DNA from: Megamerina dolium
Taxonomy: Eukaryota > Arthropoda > Insecta > Diptera > Megamerinidae
NCBI GenBank assembly: GCA_963854835.1
Contig: OY978529.1
Location: 13,132,139-13,196,138, forward strand
Direction of reading: 5' to 3'
DNA: 64,000 nucleotides
Below, one piece after another: positions 8,412-20,040 of the stretch (position 1 is the first letter of the stretch; each line of letters begins with the position of its first letter). The notes below the pieces were generated by a model. That model did not search any database and was not told the origin of the DNA. It saw nothing but the letters and a program-made list of their open reading frames with translations. Position numbers and translations under genes: made by a program.

Positions 8412-9985
8412 TTTTTTATACCCTGCATAATGCAATATGCATGGTATATTCATTTCGGTCAAATGTTTGTGTCCACTTGAAGGAATCTCCGGAGATATAG
8501 ACATGGATATATATTCGTGATCAGCGTCGATTAAATTTTCGATTTAACGATGTCCGTCCGTCCGTCTGTCTGTCACCTGGCTGGTTCGCACGATAACTTG
8601 AGTAAATATTGAGCTATTTCGATGAAATTTGGCATAAGTAATCTATGATCCAAGGGTACGGAGGGGATTGATATTGGGCATGATCGGTCAATAACCACGC
8701 CCACACCAAGCATTCAAAGCGACTAACCTCGAAATTTTCAAAATCTTTAACTTGCTATAACTCACACAATATACGACTTGGGACAACAATATTTGGCACA
8801 TAGACTTATACTATACTACTATATAACCTCACCAAAAGTGGATGAGCCACGCCTACTTCCTAGCGTAGCTCCCATACAAAGTGTCTGTACTTCTTTTAAA
8901 TTGAAACTGCTGTAACTTCTACAATCTTCTGTCTAGAATAACCATAATTGACACTTAGATTAACACGGTAGTCGAAAATAATATGGCAGAAAATCAATGT
9001 GCCATGCCCACTCCTTTTTGGGTCTCCCATACAAAGTTGCGGAAATTAAAAAAAATGTTACCGGTTATAACTTGCAAACTATTCAGCGTAGAATAACGAG
9101 ATTTAAGGTGTGGATTAGTATTGTACGAGCAACTAGGCTCACAGAAAATGGGCGCACCACGCCCAGTGTTTATCGTAGCCCCCATACAAATTTTAAATTG
9201 AAACAGCTGTAACTTCGGCAATCTTCTGTCTAGAATAACCCTAATTGACACTTAAATTAATATCCTAGTCGGAAATAATCTGGCAGAAAATCAGTGTGCC
9301 ACGCCCACTCCTTCATGGGTCTCCCATACAAAGTCGAGTGAATTAAACTAAAATTTTAAGCTCCATAGCTTACAAACCATTTAGCCTAGGACAACGAGAC
9401 TTAGGGTATGGATTAGTATTATACGAGCAACTAGGCTCACAGAAAATGGGCGCACCACGCCCAGTGTTTATCGTAGCCCCCATACAAATTTTAAATTGAA
9501 ACAGCTGTAACTTAGGCAATCTTATGTCTACAATAACCATAATTGACACTTAAATTAATATCGTAGTCGGAAATAATCTGGCGAAAAATCAGCGTACCAC
9601 GCCCACTTCTTATTGGGGCTCCCATACAAAGTTGAGGAAATTAAACAAAAATGTTAACCACCATAACTTAGAAACTATTCAACGTAGGACACCAAATTTA
9701 AGGTGTGGATTAACATTGAAAAATTAATTGGATTTACTAGAAAGTGATAAGCCACGCCCACTTTTTATATAGCTCCCATACTAAGCCTCGGAATTATCTT
9801 AAAATCCTTTTATTTCGTCAAATTCAACCATATTTCGGGTGTAAATTAGTAGTATATGCAAAAATTGTTTCTCGAAAAGTGGAAATAAAAGAAAAGTTGG
9901 ATATTCGAGTAAACTTTTTATATATAAATCTACATATGCAGGGTATAGTTTGGTCGGCCCCAGCCGACTTTAAGGAGATTTTTTT
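8412..9985 (+). mobile_element. mini-me-like non-coding element, copy A
   Basis: Starts TATACCCTGCAT (8417-8428), inverted at the far end as ATGCAGGGTATA (9936-9947), followed by a perfect 6-bp stem hairpin GTCGGC-CCCA-GCCGAC (9953-9968). Near the start it has ATATATATTCGTGATCAGCG followed by a (GTCY)n tract (GTCCGTCCGTCTGTCTGTC, about 8551-8572), the hallmark layout of dipteran mini-me elements (a core between (TA)n and (GTCY)n). The interior contains three tandem units of about 298 bp. No coding capacity. Copy B at 28996-30626 matches end to end. The name is by resemblance; a relationship to DINE-1/Helitron-like elements is possible but unproven. Confidence 0.75.
8894..9770 (+). repeat. Three ~298-bp tandem units inside mini-me-like copy A
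   Basis: The anchor TTTTAAATTGAAAC recurs at 8894, 9191 and 9489 (spacing 297 and 298). Each unit repeats GCCACGCCCACT-type and TCCCATACAAAG-type motifs in the same order. The last unit is shorter and more diverged. Confidence 0.85.
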
Positions 9986-12900
9986 TGTTTCAATTCACTA
10001 ATAATGGCTTTTGATATACAGGATCCTTCGGATGCAAATTTCAACAATTTCAGGGTCTTTAGATATTTTAATTCCTAATCTTACTTCTTAAAACAAAATA
10101 TGACAAGTTTGATAATTCACTGATGCTTTTGCATTTGTCAGTACTTTAATTCCTGAATTTCACGAATAGTAGAAAGTGTGTAAATTTTGTTAAAATTAAT
10201 AAATATAATCATAGATTTATGTTACGAATCGTCTAAATTATAGTTATTCAATATATTTATGAACAAATTTTATTTATTTTGACAGTACGTTGACCCAGTT
10301 TATTTATAATAAAGATAACCCCAGTCGCGTGTAGTGGCCTATCATGTGTTTGTTTACAGAAAAGTCATACGAATTAATACAAATTATAATTATTTTTTGT
10401 CAAACGGTATTTGTTTACACCCAAAAACTTACAACTAGACAAAAAATTGAGAGCGAAAAACTACGGTTCGCTGTGAGAGAACTTACAAGTTTTTACTGGA
10501 TAAAAATTTACTTGTAAAAATATGCAACTAAATAAAACATATGACAACAAAAAATTATTTTAGTAGTGTGCATAAATTTCAGAGTCTACCGCTTGCTGCA
10601 CCATGCATTCTCTGTGGTCTCTGTAATTTGTTTCAAAAAATATTTAGGAAATGATCACGACTTCTAATTTTGTTCGCTGTGGTTATCGTTTCAACTTTTC
10701 AAAATATTCCCAGAGAACTTTTTACATCAAGTTTCCTTGCCATTTCACTGCTTTTATTTTTTCTAAATAATTTATATTCACAATCATCTGTCTCTGTTAA
10801 CTTGGAAATTTTTGCAAATTACTGTTTGTTTACTTTTTTTTATATATTTCTGTTTTTTACTCTATGAAATTTCGTTGCTGGAAAAGTAAAAGAGTCAAAC
10901 CTGATGCACAATATCACGATCAAAATTTTTCTGCATTATACCTATATCTTCGGCTGAGCCTGGGCATCCTTAATTTTTTTATGGTTTTATGCAAGTTCAT
11001 TTCATCTGTAAGAAAAAGTTTGAAGTTAATTTTTCATTCTTATCCATTGCTGAATTCAATCCTCAAGACAATAATTGCATAAGTTTGACAGTAAAAAGAA
11101 TTATATACGAATTGTGTTTCGTGCATTACAGAATTTTCTATTAGGGGAAGCAACACTTTTCAGATACAGAAAAAGCAACACTGTGTGGACATATTAAATT
11201 GGATGGTATGTACTTAAAATGCTTGCAAAATTTTTTTAGTTGCAAAAAGAAGACTATCGGATAGTGTGGGTTAGTGTGGTGATGTTAATCACTGGATGGT
11301 TTTACGTGAAAATAAATAAGATATTAATTATTATGTAGTGAATTTTTATTAAATATGTCTTAAATATAAAAATCTCGGAGACATCTACGCGTTATTGAAC
11401 ATATTTTAAAGAATATAACGATAAACGCGTTGAAATCGGGAAATAAGTGATTTCTCTGTTGTCAATGTTCGACATGGATGTGGTTTAAAATGGATAAATC
11501 AGCTGTTATTCCTTTCTGCAATTCCTTCAATAAGTTTATATGAATTTTTCGATTTTTTTTCAATTAGGGAAAGACCAAAAATTAAACAAAGCTATTCACG
11601 AAAATCAAATCGAAGAATATCTAAGCTTTTCTCTATAGTTACATCAAGTGTGCATAAATTTTTCCAACTATTTCTTCAAGTTTATGTGTTGGCATATTTC
11701 ATCCCATCTCCATGTTATACAATTAGAATCGGAAAAAGTGTGAAGTTAAATCGAGAAGTTTAAGTTAAACAGAAAAGATTAGCAATATTCGTACATACAT
11801 TATATTTGACCTAATAAATAAGAATGCTTTAATTATTGATCTAGAAATACATCGGTAGAATGAAGATATCCATGGGTATGTGAAGTGCACATCGAAAAGT
11901 AAATCATGCTCGTTGGATGAGGTGAAACAATACACAACAAATATACAAAGAAAACGACATTTTTTTTTATGTAAGTATATTTCTCCAGTTTCGGTATATT
12001 GCAACAAAGGATGGTGTTAACTTAAAACGAGAAAGGCATTTCTCCAATTCAAAGTAAAATATCAACCTGTCTTAGCCGAATTGGTATATCTACATTTTCG
12101 CCTATTATTTCCTTTGTCGTATGCCAATGCCATGACTTTATGCACATTTATATAAGCTCTGAAAACATATACTTATGTATATTAGGATGGAGTGATTTTA
12201 TATGGAGAATTGTTTATATTTGTTTTTAATTTTTTTGTTAACCAATTTTACCTATTGTGATTACGATTTGAGGTGCACCATTTAAAATTTTAAATTTACC
12301 ATAACTAACTATTGTATACGTAAAGAACTCCAAGAATGCAGTTTAAAAAATATTTTAAGAAATTCGCGATAACAAAAAGAAACCCCGCATTGCACTAAAA
12401 ATGCATTTGCAATGAATACCTAAATAGATATGTAACATATACATATAAGGTACACAAAAATACGTTTTATTTATTTGAGTTTATATTTGGTTTTCCTATA
12501 TAGCTGTTATATTAGATATAATCATAAATAAATAGGTGCCTACTAAATATGTACTCAATATAAGTGATGCAGATCTGATAACAATTTGATATATACTAAA
12601 CTTAATAATTGCCAAGAAACATACAGGGAAACTGATAACACAAAAAAAAAAAAATAATAAACAAATTTTGTCGAAATGTACGCTTTATCGATGCTAGCAC
12701 CAAATCCATTAATGCCAGCTTAACTGATAGAACGGAATAGAGAATGAAAGCGTTTCACTATAAAATGCGTTTGAAATTCATGTGTGCGTGTACTTGTACT
12801 TGTGATTTTTGAAAAAAAACACATTACAAATAAATATGTACTCATATTGCTTATCAAAGGCAAACGGAAATTCATACTTGAGCGTGGAAAAGAATTGCAG

Positions 12901-13904
12901 AGCGACAAAGGCATGATAATTGTAGTTGAAGAACTGGTCGAGTATGCAGATTCGCAGAATTTCATTGTATTGACTTAAGACAAGCCGTATGCTATTGCCA
13001 ATGCTTTCAACCCAGTAAACAAAAAGGTTACAAAAAAGCAATTTATGTTAACTTATGCATTTTATATATCTGTTTTCCCTTTACTAAAAGGAAATTATTT
13101 CTAATTTCGATTAATTCTAAGTTTTCTTCGCATAATATCACAGATTTGTAATTGTTTTCCAATCATGTTTTGCACATTGTTGACATTTTTCTTGTATATA
13201 AGCTTACTCCATGAAATATTTCTTTATGCTTACTCTATTGTTTATTGGTTATACACGCACGTACACATAAACATGTGTATATAGGCAGATCCGCACTCAT
13301 TTAAAGCACCCTCTTATAAATGTTACAGGTGTAAGTGGTGCTTTTCAATAACAACCATTTTTTCGGAGGAGTACATTGTACTAACACAGTGTAAACAAAT
13401 ACGTACTTACCTATTAACAGAAAAACATTTTTTAATTAATTTCAAAAATAATTAGTCTCTATTAGTTGAAAAGAATGGTGCAATTTGGTGTTTTTAATCT
13501 GAAACGGAACAAATATATATAATACTATTAACATTTAACTTAATTTGCGTAATATCATTGAGAAACGTGTAACTAAGTTATCGTCTACCGTTGCGTTGTT
13601 CCTGCTGTTGTTTTGGAATATGCATTGTAGGTACAATATTAATAAATAATGTAAGACAGCAAAGTCAAGTGACTGAAGTGACAGCTGTCAAGTATGTTAT
13701 GCACCTTTATATAATATGCTAGTAAATATGTACAATGCAAATAGTACATATGTATATAGTAATTGTTATTGTAGATATTGCAAACAATATGACTACCTAC
13801 ATAATAAACAACATGTCTTAGATAAGCAAAATGACAAATACAGTTGCTTATATTGCACTTTCATTAGTAAATAGCTATTTTATTGGATCCTTTATTATTA
13901 CCTT
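9986..13904. other. 3.9-kb AT-rich stretch without recognisable gene
   Basis: Open stretches here are short, biased to Phe/Leu/Ile/Asn and without recognisable motifs. I see no TE ends, splice-bounded exon or RNA gene. Poly-A runs (for example near 12640) are isolated. Confidence 0.6.
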
Positions 13905-14880
13905 TATACGGGGTATTTCATTAAGGGGTGTCATTTTAAATTTCTAATTATTTTTTCAGGTGTAATCGCAGCTGTAGCTGGCTGCAAATCCAGGTTTGTC
14001 CATTTCGAGACAATTACGAGGGTTGCATTTTATATATTTTTTTTTTTAATTATGGAAATGCATTTGGTTATCATCAAAAATGGGTTTATTGTTTTTCAAA
14101 GTATTTTCCATGAAGGTTTATACACCTTTACATGCGCTCAAACCAATTGTCGAAGCACTTTCACCACTCCGACTGAGACATCTGCAAAATATAGTTTTTG
14201 TTGGGTTTGGCTCGTCTTGGAAGACCGGTCAATTTCTGTTTTGTTTCGGGCTCATACGCATATGTCCATGATTCGTCATCTCGAAAATGTTCAGAAGTTA
14301 AATCCATGTTTTGACCGAGATGAATTTTTCAAGTCACTGTAAACAACAAAAATAGCGCTTGTATATCCAAACGTTCTGAGTACGTTTCGGCTAAAGAACT
14401 TTCCAATGGTAATGTCAGATTTGACGCAAACGTATTTAAAAAAAATATATAAAAGGAAACATACGTATAGGAATTGGGTATAACCAACCCACTTTGCATA
14501 AAGATCTTGGCCTACAGTCTTATAAGGTGTAGTTGACAAAGAATTGAAGCCTGTAGACATTGAGTTTGAGTGCTGGAGAAAATGCATAAAGAAAATAATG
14601 ATTTCACAAACAAAATTTTTCCGAGTGATGAGGCTCATTTTCTACTGACGCATCTGGGCTCCGAAAACCCAAGAGAAATGGTCGAACAACCTCTCCATAT
14701 TCCAGAACGTATGATTTTTGAATGGCCGCCGAGATCGTACAACTTAACACCATCAAATATTGTGTTTCATTACAAACCTCAGAGTTTGTACTTTGAATTA
14801 AAATAAAATTATCACAAAAATATTAAAAAAAAATTTTTAATGGCACTTCTCGTTGAAAGACGCTTTTATTAGGTATATGA
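13905..14880 (+). pseudogene. Internally deleted DD41D (rosa-type) mariner remnant
   Basis: Fragments of a DD41D-type transposase on the plus strand. Before the nested mariner (13965-14014): AANPGLSISRQ, where related copies have the Ser/Arg-rich HTH linker. After it (about 14470-14560): LHKDLGLQSYKV and LTKELKP. Then 14570-14806: an open stretch with FPSDEAHF (first catalytic Asp region), GSENP, a jump (deletion) to WPPRSYNLTPS and KPQSLYFELK, the end of the catalytic domain. The second Asp region is deleted. The N-terminal HTH is also missing. Ends are not well defined. Confidence 0.75.
14017..14465 (-). mobile_element. 449-bp internally deleted mariner nested in the DD41D remnant
   Basis: Flanked by TA (14015-14016 and 14466-14467), with imperfect inverted ends sharing TTTTATATATTTTTTT-like sequence. 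On the minus strand the 5' UTR and first residues (MDLTSEHFR) match the mariner at 48061-48655 (MDLIREHFR), then jump directly to the first catalytic Asp motif DESWTYAYEPETKQ and then to the C-terminus KCFDNWFERM...YFEKQ followed by a stop. Two internal deletions removed most of the gene, giving a MITE-sized derivative. Confidence 0.8.
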
Positions 14881-14944
14881 CTTTTTTTTTTAGAAAATTT
14901 CCACCTATTGTTAGATGTTGAGAAATTATGAAAACAGAACAAAA

Positions 14945-15965
14945 ATAATGTCACCTTGGTGAGAATATGGCGAAATATGGCTTCACCCTTACGGGCGCAT
15001 GACGATGGGGCTTCCTCTCGGTAAGTTCAGCGAAAAGAGGCCACTTTGCTTTGCTAAAGTTAATGAACGTGGCCTTCTCAGATATTACAAATTTCTTAGG
15101 TTTAGCTATTTGGATCACAATCGGGATGTGGTCAGAGTTCAGGGCTACGTCCGCATTCCACTTTACACTGGAAAGCAGAGATGCACTCACAAAGGCAATG
15201 TCGGGAGAGCTAATCCGATTATGTCGATCCATGTAATCAGCAATCTCCACTATCTTCGACTGAAAACCGTTGCAATTTAACTTCATGACCTTAAAGGTAG
15301 GGTGGAGAGAATCCCCGAGTAGATGTTAGCGGCCGAACAGAAAACAGAGGTTGAGCAGGACCGCAGGTGTATCCAACTGTCGCAGGCGTTTCAAAGCACA
15401 GACGTAGCATTGCGATAAATGCACCGGTGGCAAACTCAACTGCGCCAGGGACGCACGTCCGGGAGCGTGGAGTGACAGATCAGGACATATGGACAGGATA
15501 TGGTTTTTGGGGTGAGGGCTGCAATCTACAGCATTCAGCAACAAAATCTGTGTTCCAATCCATGTGGGTGCGGAGTCCGGCGCAGGGCCTCATATGACTT
15601 CAACCACCACAGTTGTTGCACAAACTGATGTGGAATTGTGGATGGGTGGATGGGCCGATGACATGTGGTGCACTGCCAGCCGTTCGTGCCTCGCGAACCC
15701 GGAGGCATTCTGTTGGCATTACGTTGAGCTGGCTGTACGGTGGTTGTATGATGAACATTGCACTCAAATCTTGATGGCTGCGAAGGCCAGAGCAACCTCG
15801 AAAATGGCACCACCTATTACAGGCATTACATCTGACTGATGTTGCGTTGGGATGAATCACCAAGTTGCAGATGGAGCAGAACCAAGTTGGCCCCGGGTTT
15901 CTCTAGACACCAGCACGCAGCAAAAGGATAACGAGCACACCAACTGGCAGAGTGTGCTCGTAGAA
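14945..15965 (-). pseudogene. LOA-like non-LTR ORF2 fragment: Cys/His finger plus deleted endonuclease
   Basis: Minus strand, in order: WFCSICNLVIHP...VRCNACNRWCHFRGCSGLRSH (15900-15775), a PHD/RING-like Cys/His finger; a Pro/His-rich frameshifted linker; KLNCNGFQSKIVEIADYMDRHN, the start of an APE-type endonuclease (about 15286-15220); a deletion; then SPDIAFVSASLL and LNSDHIPIVIQI, the end of the endonuclease with its conserved SDH (about 15210-15110), and about 50 residues more to 14951. The catalytic Glu and central Asp are in the deleted part. The finger-endonuclease order suggests the LOA/Bilbo branch, an assignment from memory. It may belong with the C-terminal fragment at 60560-60930. 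Confidence 0.7.
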
Positions 15966-16394
15966 TAAATTAAGTATATTTTATCTGGTAAACTTTTACG
16001 TGGCTCGTAAAATCTTTTTCATACAAATATATGACAGTAGATTTACGAGCGTATAATTTAATACAGTTTAGCTGTTTACGCGGCGTTTATACGATTGCAT
16101 GAATCCCACCAATATGTATTTCAAATAAGAACCCGTTAAATAAGATATGGTTACCTTTGTGTGCAACTATATACAAATTTTTCATTTGTCAATTGATAAG
16201 CTAAAAGTGGGTACGTAAATTTTAATTTCTGATCAAATTTGAAGTGTTATCGCAAGTATCGAATAAAGATGTATTGGTTGAAATACTAAATAAGTTATGA
16301 CGGTTCAAAAGTTTCATAAAAATTCCGCGGCTAAGTTTACCGATCCCCCTTTTAATCGACTCACGATACTTTTTAATAGCGTCCGTACCCTTAG
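15966..16394. other. AT-rich spacer
   Basis: No gene or element recognised. Confidence 0.6.
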
Positions 16395-16620
16395 TTTAGG
16401 TTAGGTTAGGTTATTGTGCCCTCTCTCTGGAAGGACACACTTAGGCCAGAAAGGGCCATTTTGATACCACCGAGCTTCTCTTCCAATACTGTTGTGCGTG
16501 TTAAATTTGAACAGCATTAGAAGGAACCTACTTATATTAGCCGGTTCCAAACGGCAGAACCCTTGTGAGATTACTTTAACTTACTGTCGGAAAAATTGCC
16601 AATTCCGTAGGCAATACAAT
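16395..16620 (-). mobile_element. tRNA-derived SINE, subfamily B, head-truncated
   Basis: Matches the complete SINE at 36349-36733 from its tail TTAGGTTAGGTTAGGTTA (16397-16414) through GGACACACTTAGGCCAGAAA and GCCGGTTCCAAACGGCAGAAC. About 60 bp is deleted around 16580 and the tRNA-like head is absent. Confidence 0.8.
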
Positions 16621-17053
16621 TAGTCGAATTATCTTAATATTTGTTTAACTTGTCGTGTGAACTTTTCTAAATCTACAGCGATTTCTCCAATTGGCTACAA
16701 ACATTTAACCAAAATAAATATAGCATTGCCATTGGTTAGAGGATATAGTAATAATCTTCCACTTTTTAAAATATCTTATTGAATGAAGCTTTTTCATTTA
16801 AACCAATAAATTCATAAGTTAGTTCATTATTTTCTCTACAAATATTATTGAATTAATTAGAGACAATAGTTTTGAGAAACATTATTTTCCAAATAAATAA
16901 TTGAGCTCCCAGCCTAAACATTTTGAATTTTTGTCCCTAGGCTTTTAATAAAACAGAATTATTACAAAAAAATCTAATGTAAGGTTTTGTATAGTAGTTA
17001 TGGCTTTACTTACCTGTCAATACAAAAAAGAAACATTCCGATTTTAGCGTTTA
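16621..17053. other. AT-rich spacer
   Basis: No gene or element recognised. Confidence 0.6.
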
Positions 17054-17401
17054 TAAATAAATATGTGGCACTTAAAGCCCCAAAGGGCTCATTGGCCAAG
17101 CTTCTCTTCCATTACTGTTGTGCGTGTTAAATTTTGGACAGTATTAGAAGGGACCTACTTATTTTAGCCGGTTCCGAACGGCAGAACCCTTGCGACATCA
17201 CTTTTTTTGAGCTTTGTCGCAGAGTTCTTTTAGAAGCTTTTCATAGCAAGTTATTACTGTCGGAAGAACTGCTAAATGCTTGCCGACAGGTGGGTACCGT
17301 TCGAAAGAAAAATCTTTTCGATATTAAATTTGTTATGCATCAGCCGGGGATTGAACCACGACCTACAGATCAGAAGGCCAACACACTAACCACTGAGCTA
17401 C
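17054..17401 (-). mobile_element. tRNA-derived SINE, subfamily A
   Basis: Minus-strand head near 17401 reads GTAGCTCAGTGGTTAGTG (A-box-like) and GTGGTTCAATCCCCGGC (B box), the split Pol III promoter of a tRNA-derived SINE. The body contains the GCCGGTTCCGAACGGCAGAA palindrome (17166-17185). The opposite end is ATGTGGCACTTAAAGCCCC preceded by an AT-rich tail. Flanks TTAGCGTTTA (17044-17053) and TTAACGTTTA (17402-17411) look like a 10-bp target duplication with one difference. Confidence 0.85.
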
Positions 17402-17456
17402 TTAACGTTTACTTCGTAAAAATAAATAAATACAAATATTCACAACATACATAAGT

Positions 17457-17570
17457 TGCATTCTTTTGTAAGCGAGTTGCAAAAGAACACCAACTCACAT
17501 ATAATTTCCTTTTTACTTGCATATAATTTCCCTTTTACTTGCATATAATTTCCCTTTAGTTACTTAGCAA
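17457..17570. repeat. 64-bp dispersed sequence with an 8-bp hairpin, plus short tandem repeats
   Basis: 17457-17520 matches 21407-21470 at 62 of 64 positions. It contains TTCTTTTG and CAAAAGAA separated by 11 bases, a perfect 8-bp stem. It is followed by about three copies of a 22-bp unit containing ATATAATTTCCCTTTTACTT. At 21407 the same sequence adjoins a mini-me core, so this is probably a fragment of that element type. Confidence 0.7.
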
Positions 17571-18213
17571 CGCTGGTAACGCTGGATATATTCGCGAGTT
17601 CAATTGATAACGATTCAAGTGCTCTTTCAATTGACTCCCATTGCATTACCTTTAACCAGACATGAGCTAGAGCTGCATTTGTTAAATAATTACAAAACTA
17701 CATTCGCTATCAACTGACTCCCTCCCTCTATATTACTTTGAAATTGTTTTAAAGGAAATTTCTTTTTAACTACGCTTTACTTGTCCAAAATATGCTATTT
17801 AACTCACTCTATAACTGACTACTCGGGGGCAATTGACACTCACTTAGACTTCAGGGTATGCATGTTGATTGATTAACTTTTTTATTTGAGTATTTTAGAA
17901 GATTTTTCCAATCACCTGGATCCAAACTAATTTGATCAAATCTGTGTGTATGCTAACTTCTAGCATTATGTTAACGTGTTCTGAATGTATTCATAATTGT
18001 AGATAAAGTCACTTAAAGATAAACAAACAGTAGTTACGAGTATCATTGAGAATAAAACGATAAAATGTTGCACTTGGTCGATATTTGATAAAATTTGTTG
18101 AATTGTTGAATACTTCCGGCTTCAAAAGTATGTTCGCTTTCTAGAGAACACAAAAGCCTTTAAATTATTGTATAATATTTTCCCATTTTTATTATGTACT
18201 GTGAACTTCTTAA
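17571..18213. other. AT-rich spacer
   Basis: No gene recognised. 18210-18213 (TTAA) is the target site of the following MITE. Confidence 0.6.
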
Positions 18214-18949
18214 GGGGTTATATACCTTTTTCTGGCTCAAAAAATCGAAAAAAAATTTATGATTTTTTTTGTTATGTACATACTTTTAACAATTTTTCTG
18301 CAAAATTTCATAGAGATCGGGGCACTAGAACCTAAGCTACAGCCGTTCATAGCGCGCTGTGTCCATAACAACCTAATGTCCATCTAAAACTTTAAACGCG
18401 ATTATCTCGGAATCGCATTTTTGAGAAAAGGTCATTGCGGTGAGCACGATATCTCGGTAACCACTACATCGATCGATTTGAAATTTTGGCGGATTGTTTG
18501 TATATACAATAGCTAGTTCGTGAACGAAGGAATTTTATTTTCGAAAAATTTTTCTATTTTTTTTGGGCAATAAACTAAATTATTCGACCTCGAAAAATCG
18601 ACTTTTTTGAAAAAAATATCACTGTAACTGTAAAAATTTTTTTTTTCGTAAAATCCTTCGTTCACGAACTAGGTAACACTATATACTAACGTAATTTTTC
18701 TTTTTTTTTCAGTTGAGCCGTTTCCTTGTTTTCATGCTCACCGTTAGCCACTACTGAAAAAAGGAATTCTGCGGCAAGGACTATAACTTCCACAATTATT
18801 AAAATTTTCACTCGAAATTTTATATGAATTTACTTAAGGACACGTACGTTAATACAATTTGTATTGTATTTGAATAAAACAATGGTAACATGCTTAAAAA
18901 AAATTAATAAAAACCCTGTATTTCTCTGGAGAAAAAGGTATATAACCCC
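18214..18949. mobile_element. 736-bp TTAA-type MITE
   Basis: GGGGTTATATACCTTTTTCT at 18214-18233 is inverted exactly at the right end (18930-18949). The left flank is TTAA, the right flank ATAA, consistent with a TTAA duplication with one mutation, as made by piggyBac-type transposases. An internal inverted pair, CTAGTTCGTGAACGAAGGA near 18512 and its complement near 18655, encloses an AT-rich loop of about 125 bp. No coding capacity. Confidence 0.8.
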
Positions 18950-20040
18950 ATAAAGCAATTATGACTTTTCATGCTTAAAGTGCTGATGAAGTGTCTAATT
19001 AGGAGTGCTGTAATAATGCATTAGCAATTGTATAATATATGAAATAATTAGCAATAGTTTGATAAGCAATAAAATGGAATTGTCAAGCTCGAAATATACG
19101 ATTAGTTAATTACGCTTTGATAACAAATACGAGTAGTAATATTTATAACAATAATACTATACTCATACATGTGCAGTGAACTTCATTCAATGTGGGAGAT
19201 TGACCAACTGACCGCGTCGAAAAATGTAAACAAAGTATTGAATAACTTGTTTATTTTATTTTAAATAACTTTCAGCAGTAATAACATATATACTCATATG
19301 TAAAAATCTATGTATGCATTTATGTTGTACTATATAGTGTATGTATAAGGATGTAGGTGGGAAGAAAAATCGTAAAGCATAAAATCGAGCAAAGAGCAAA
19401 CAAGAAAAGCGGAAGTGTTATTGTTTGTGACCATGTGTGCATCAGGCTAAATGAATATATCGTCCAATATTCGTATATCGAATGTACAAGTATATGTTTT
19501 TTTTTAATTATTCGACCTTTTCAAATATTAACATTATTCGAAAGATGAATTGAATTGAATCAAATAACAAATTATTCGTATAATTATTATTTCCATTAAT
19601 TAAAATTAAATTAATTCGATTAATCAGAATTCTGATAGAACTTTTTTTAAAAACCATTAGGTAATAACATTGATGGGATTAACCGCCTCGTTATGTGATA
19701 TCACACTTCTAGACTTCTTGCTTAGGGGCTACAAAAAGTCATCGGAAACGATTTCTTTTTTATTTATGTGGGTTTGGGGTACTTTGCCTTGGTTTCGATA
19801 TGATAAATTAATATATTCAGTTTGAAAATCTGTTTTATCTGAAAGAAATAAACATTTGTGTGTTAATAAAGAAAGAAAAGTCAATTTGAAATTAGATATA
19901 TATTTTTTATTTATTGAAAAAAAAAACACTTCTAAATAAATCACCCATGATTTATGTAGTAAAAGTGCAAAAATGAAATTATTGTGGAAAACGGGTACTT
20001 ATGTATGTATATTATCATTGTTTTAATGTAGACATGCTAT
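18950..20040. other. AT-rich spacer
   Basis: No gene recognised; scattered (T)n and (A)n runs only. Confidence 0.6.

Noticed and set aside
8994..9251. Small ORFs conserved between 8994-9251 and 29585-29842 on both strands
   Set aside because: They lie in non-coding tandem units of the mini-me-like element; conservation is equal on both strands and follows the DNA repeat.
10670..11082. Possible membrane or receptor exon
   Set aside because: Phe/Leu-rich frames from AT-rich DNA, with no motif, splice logic or partner exon visible.
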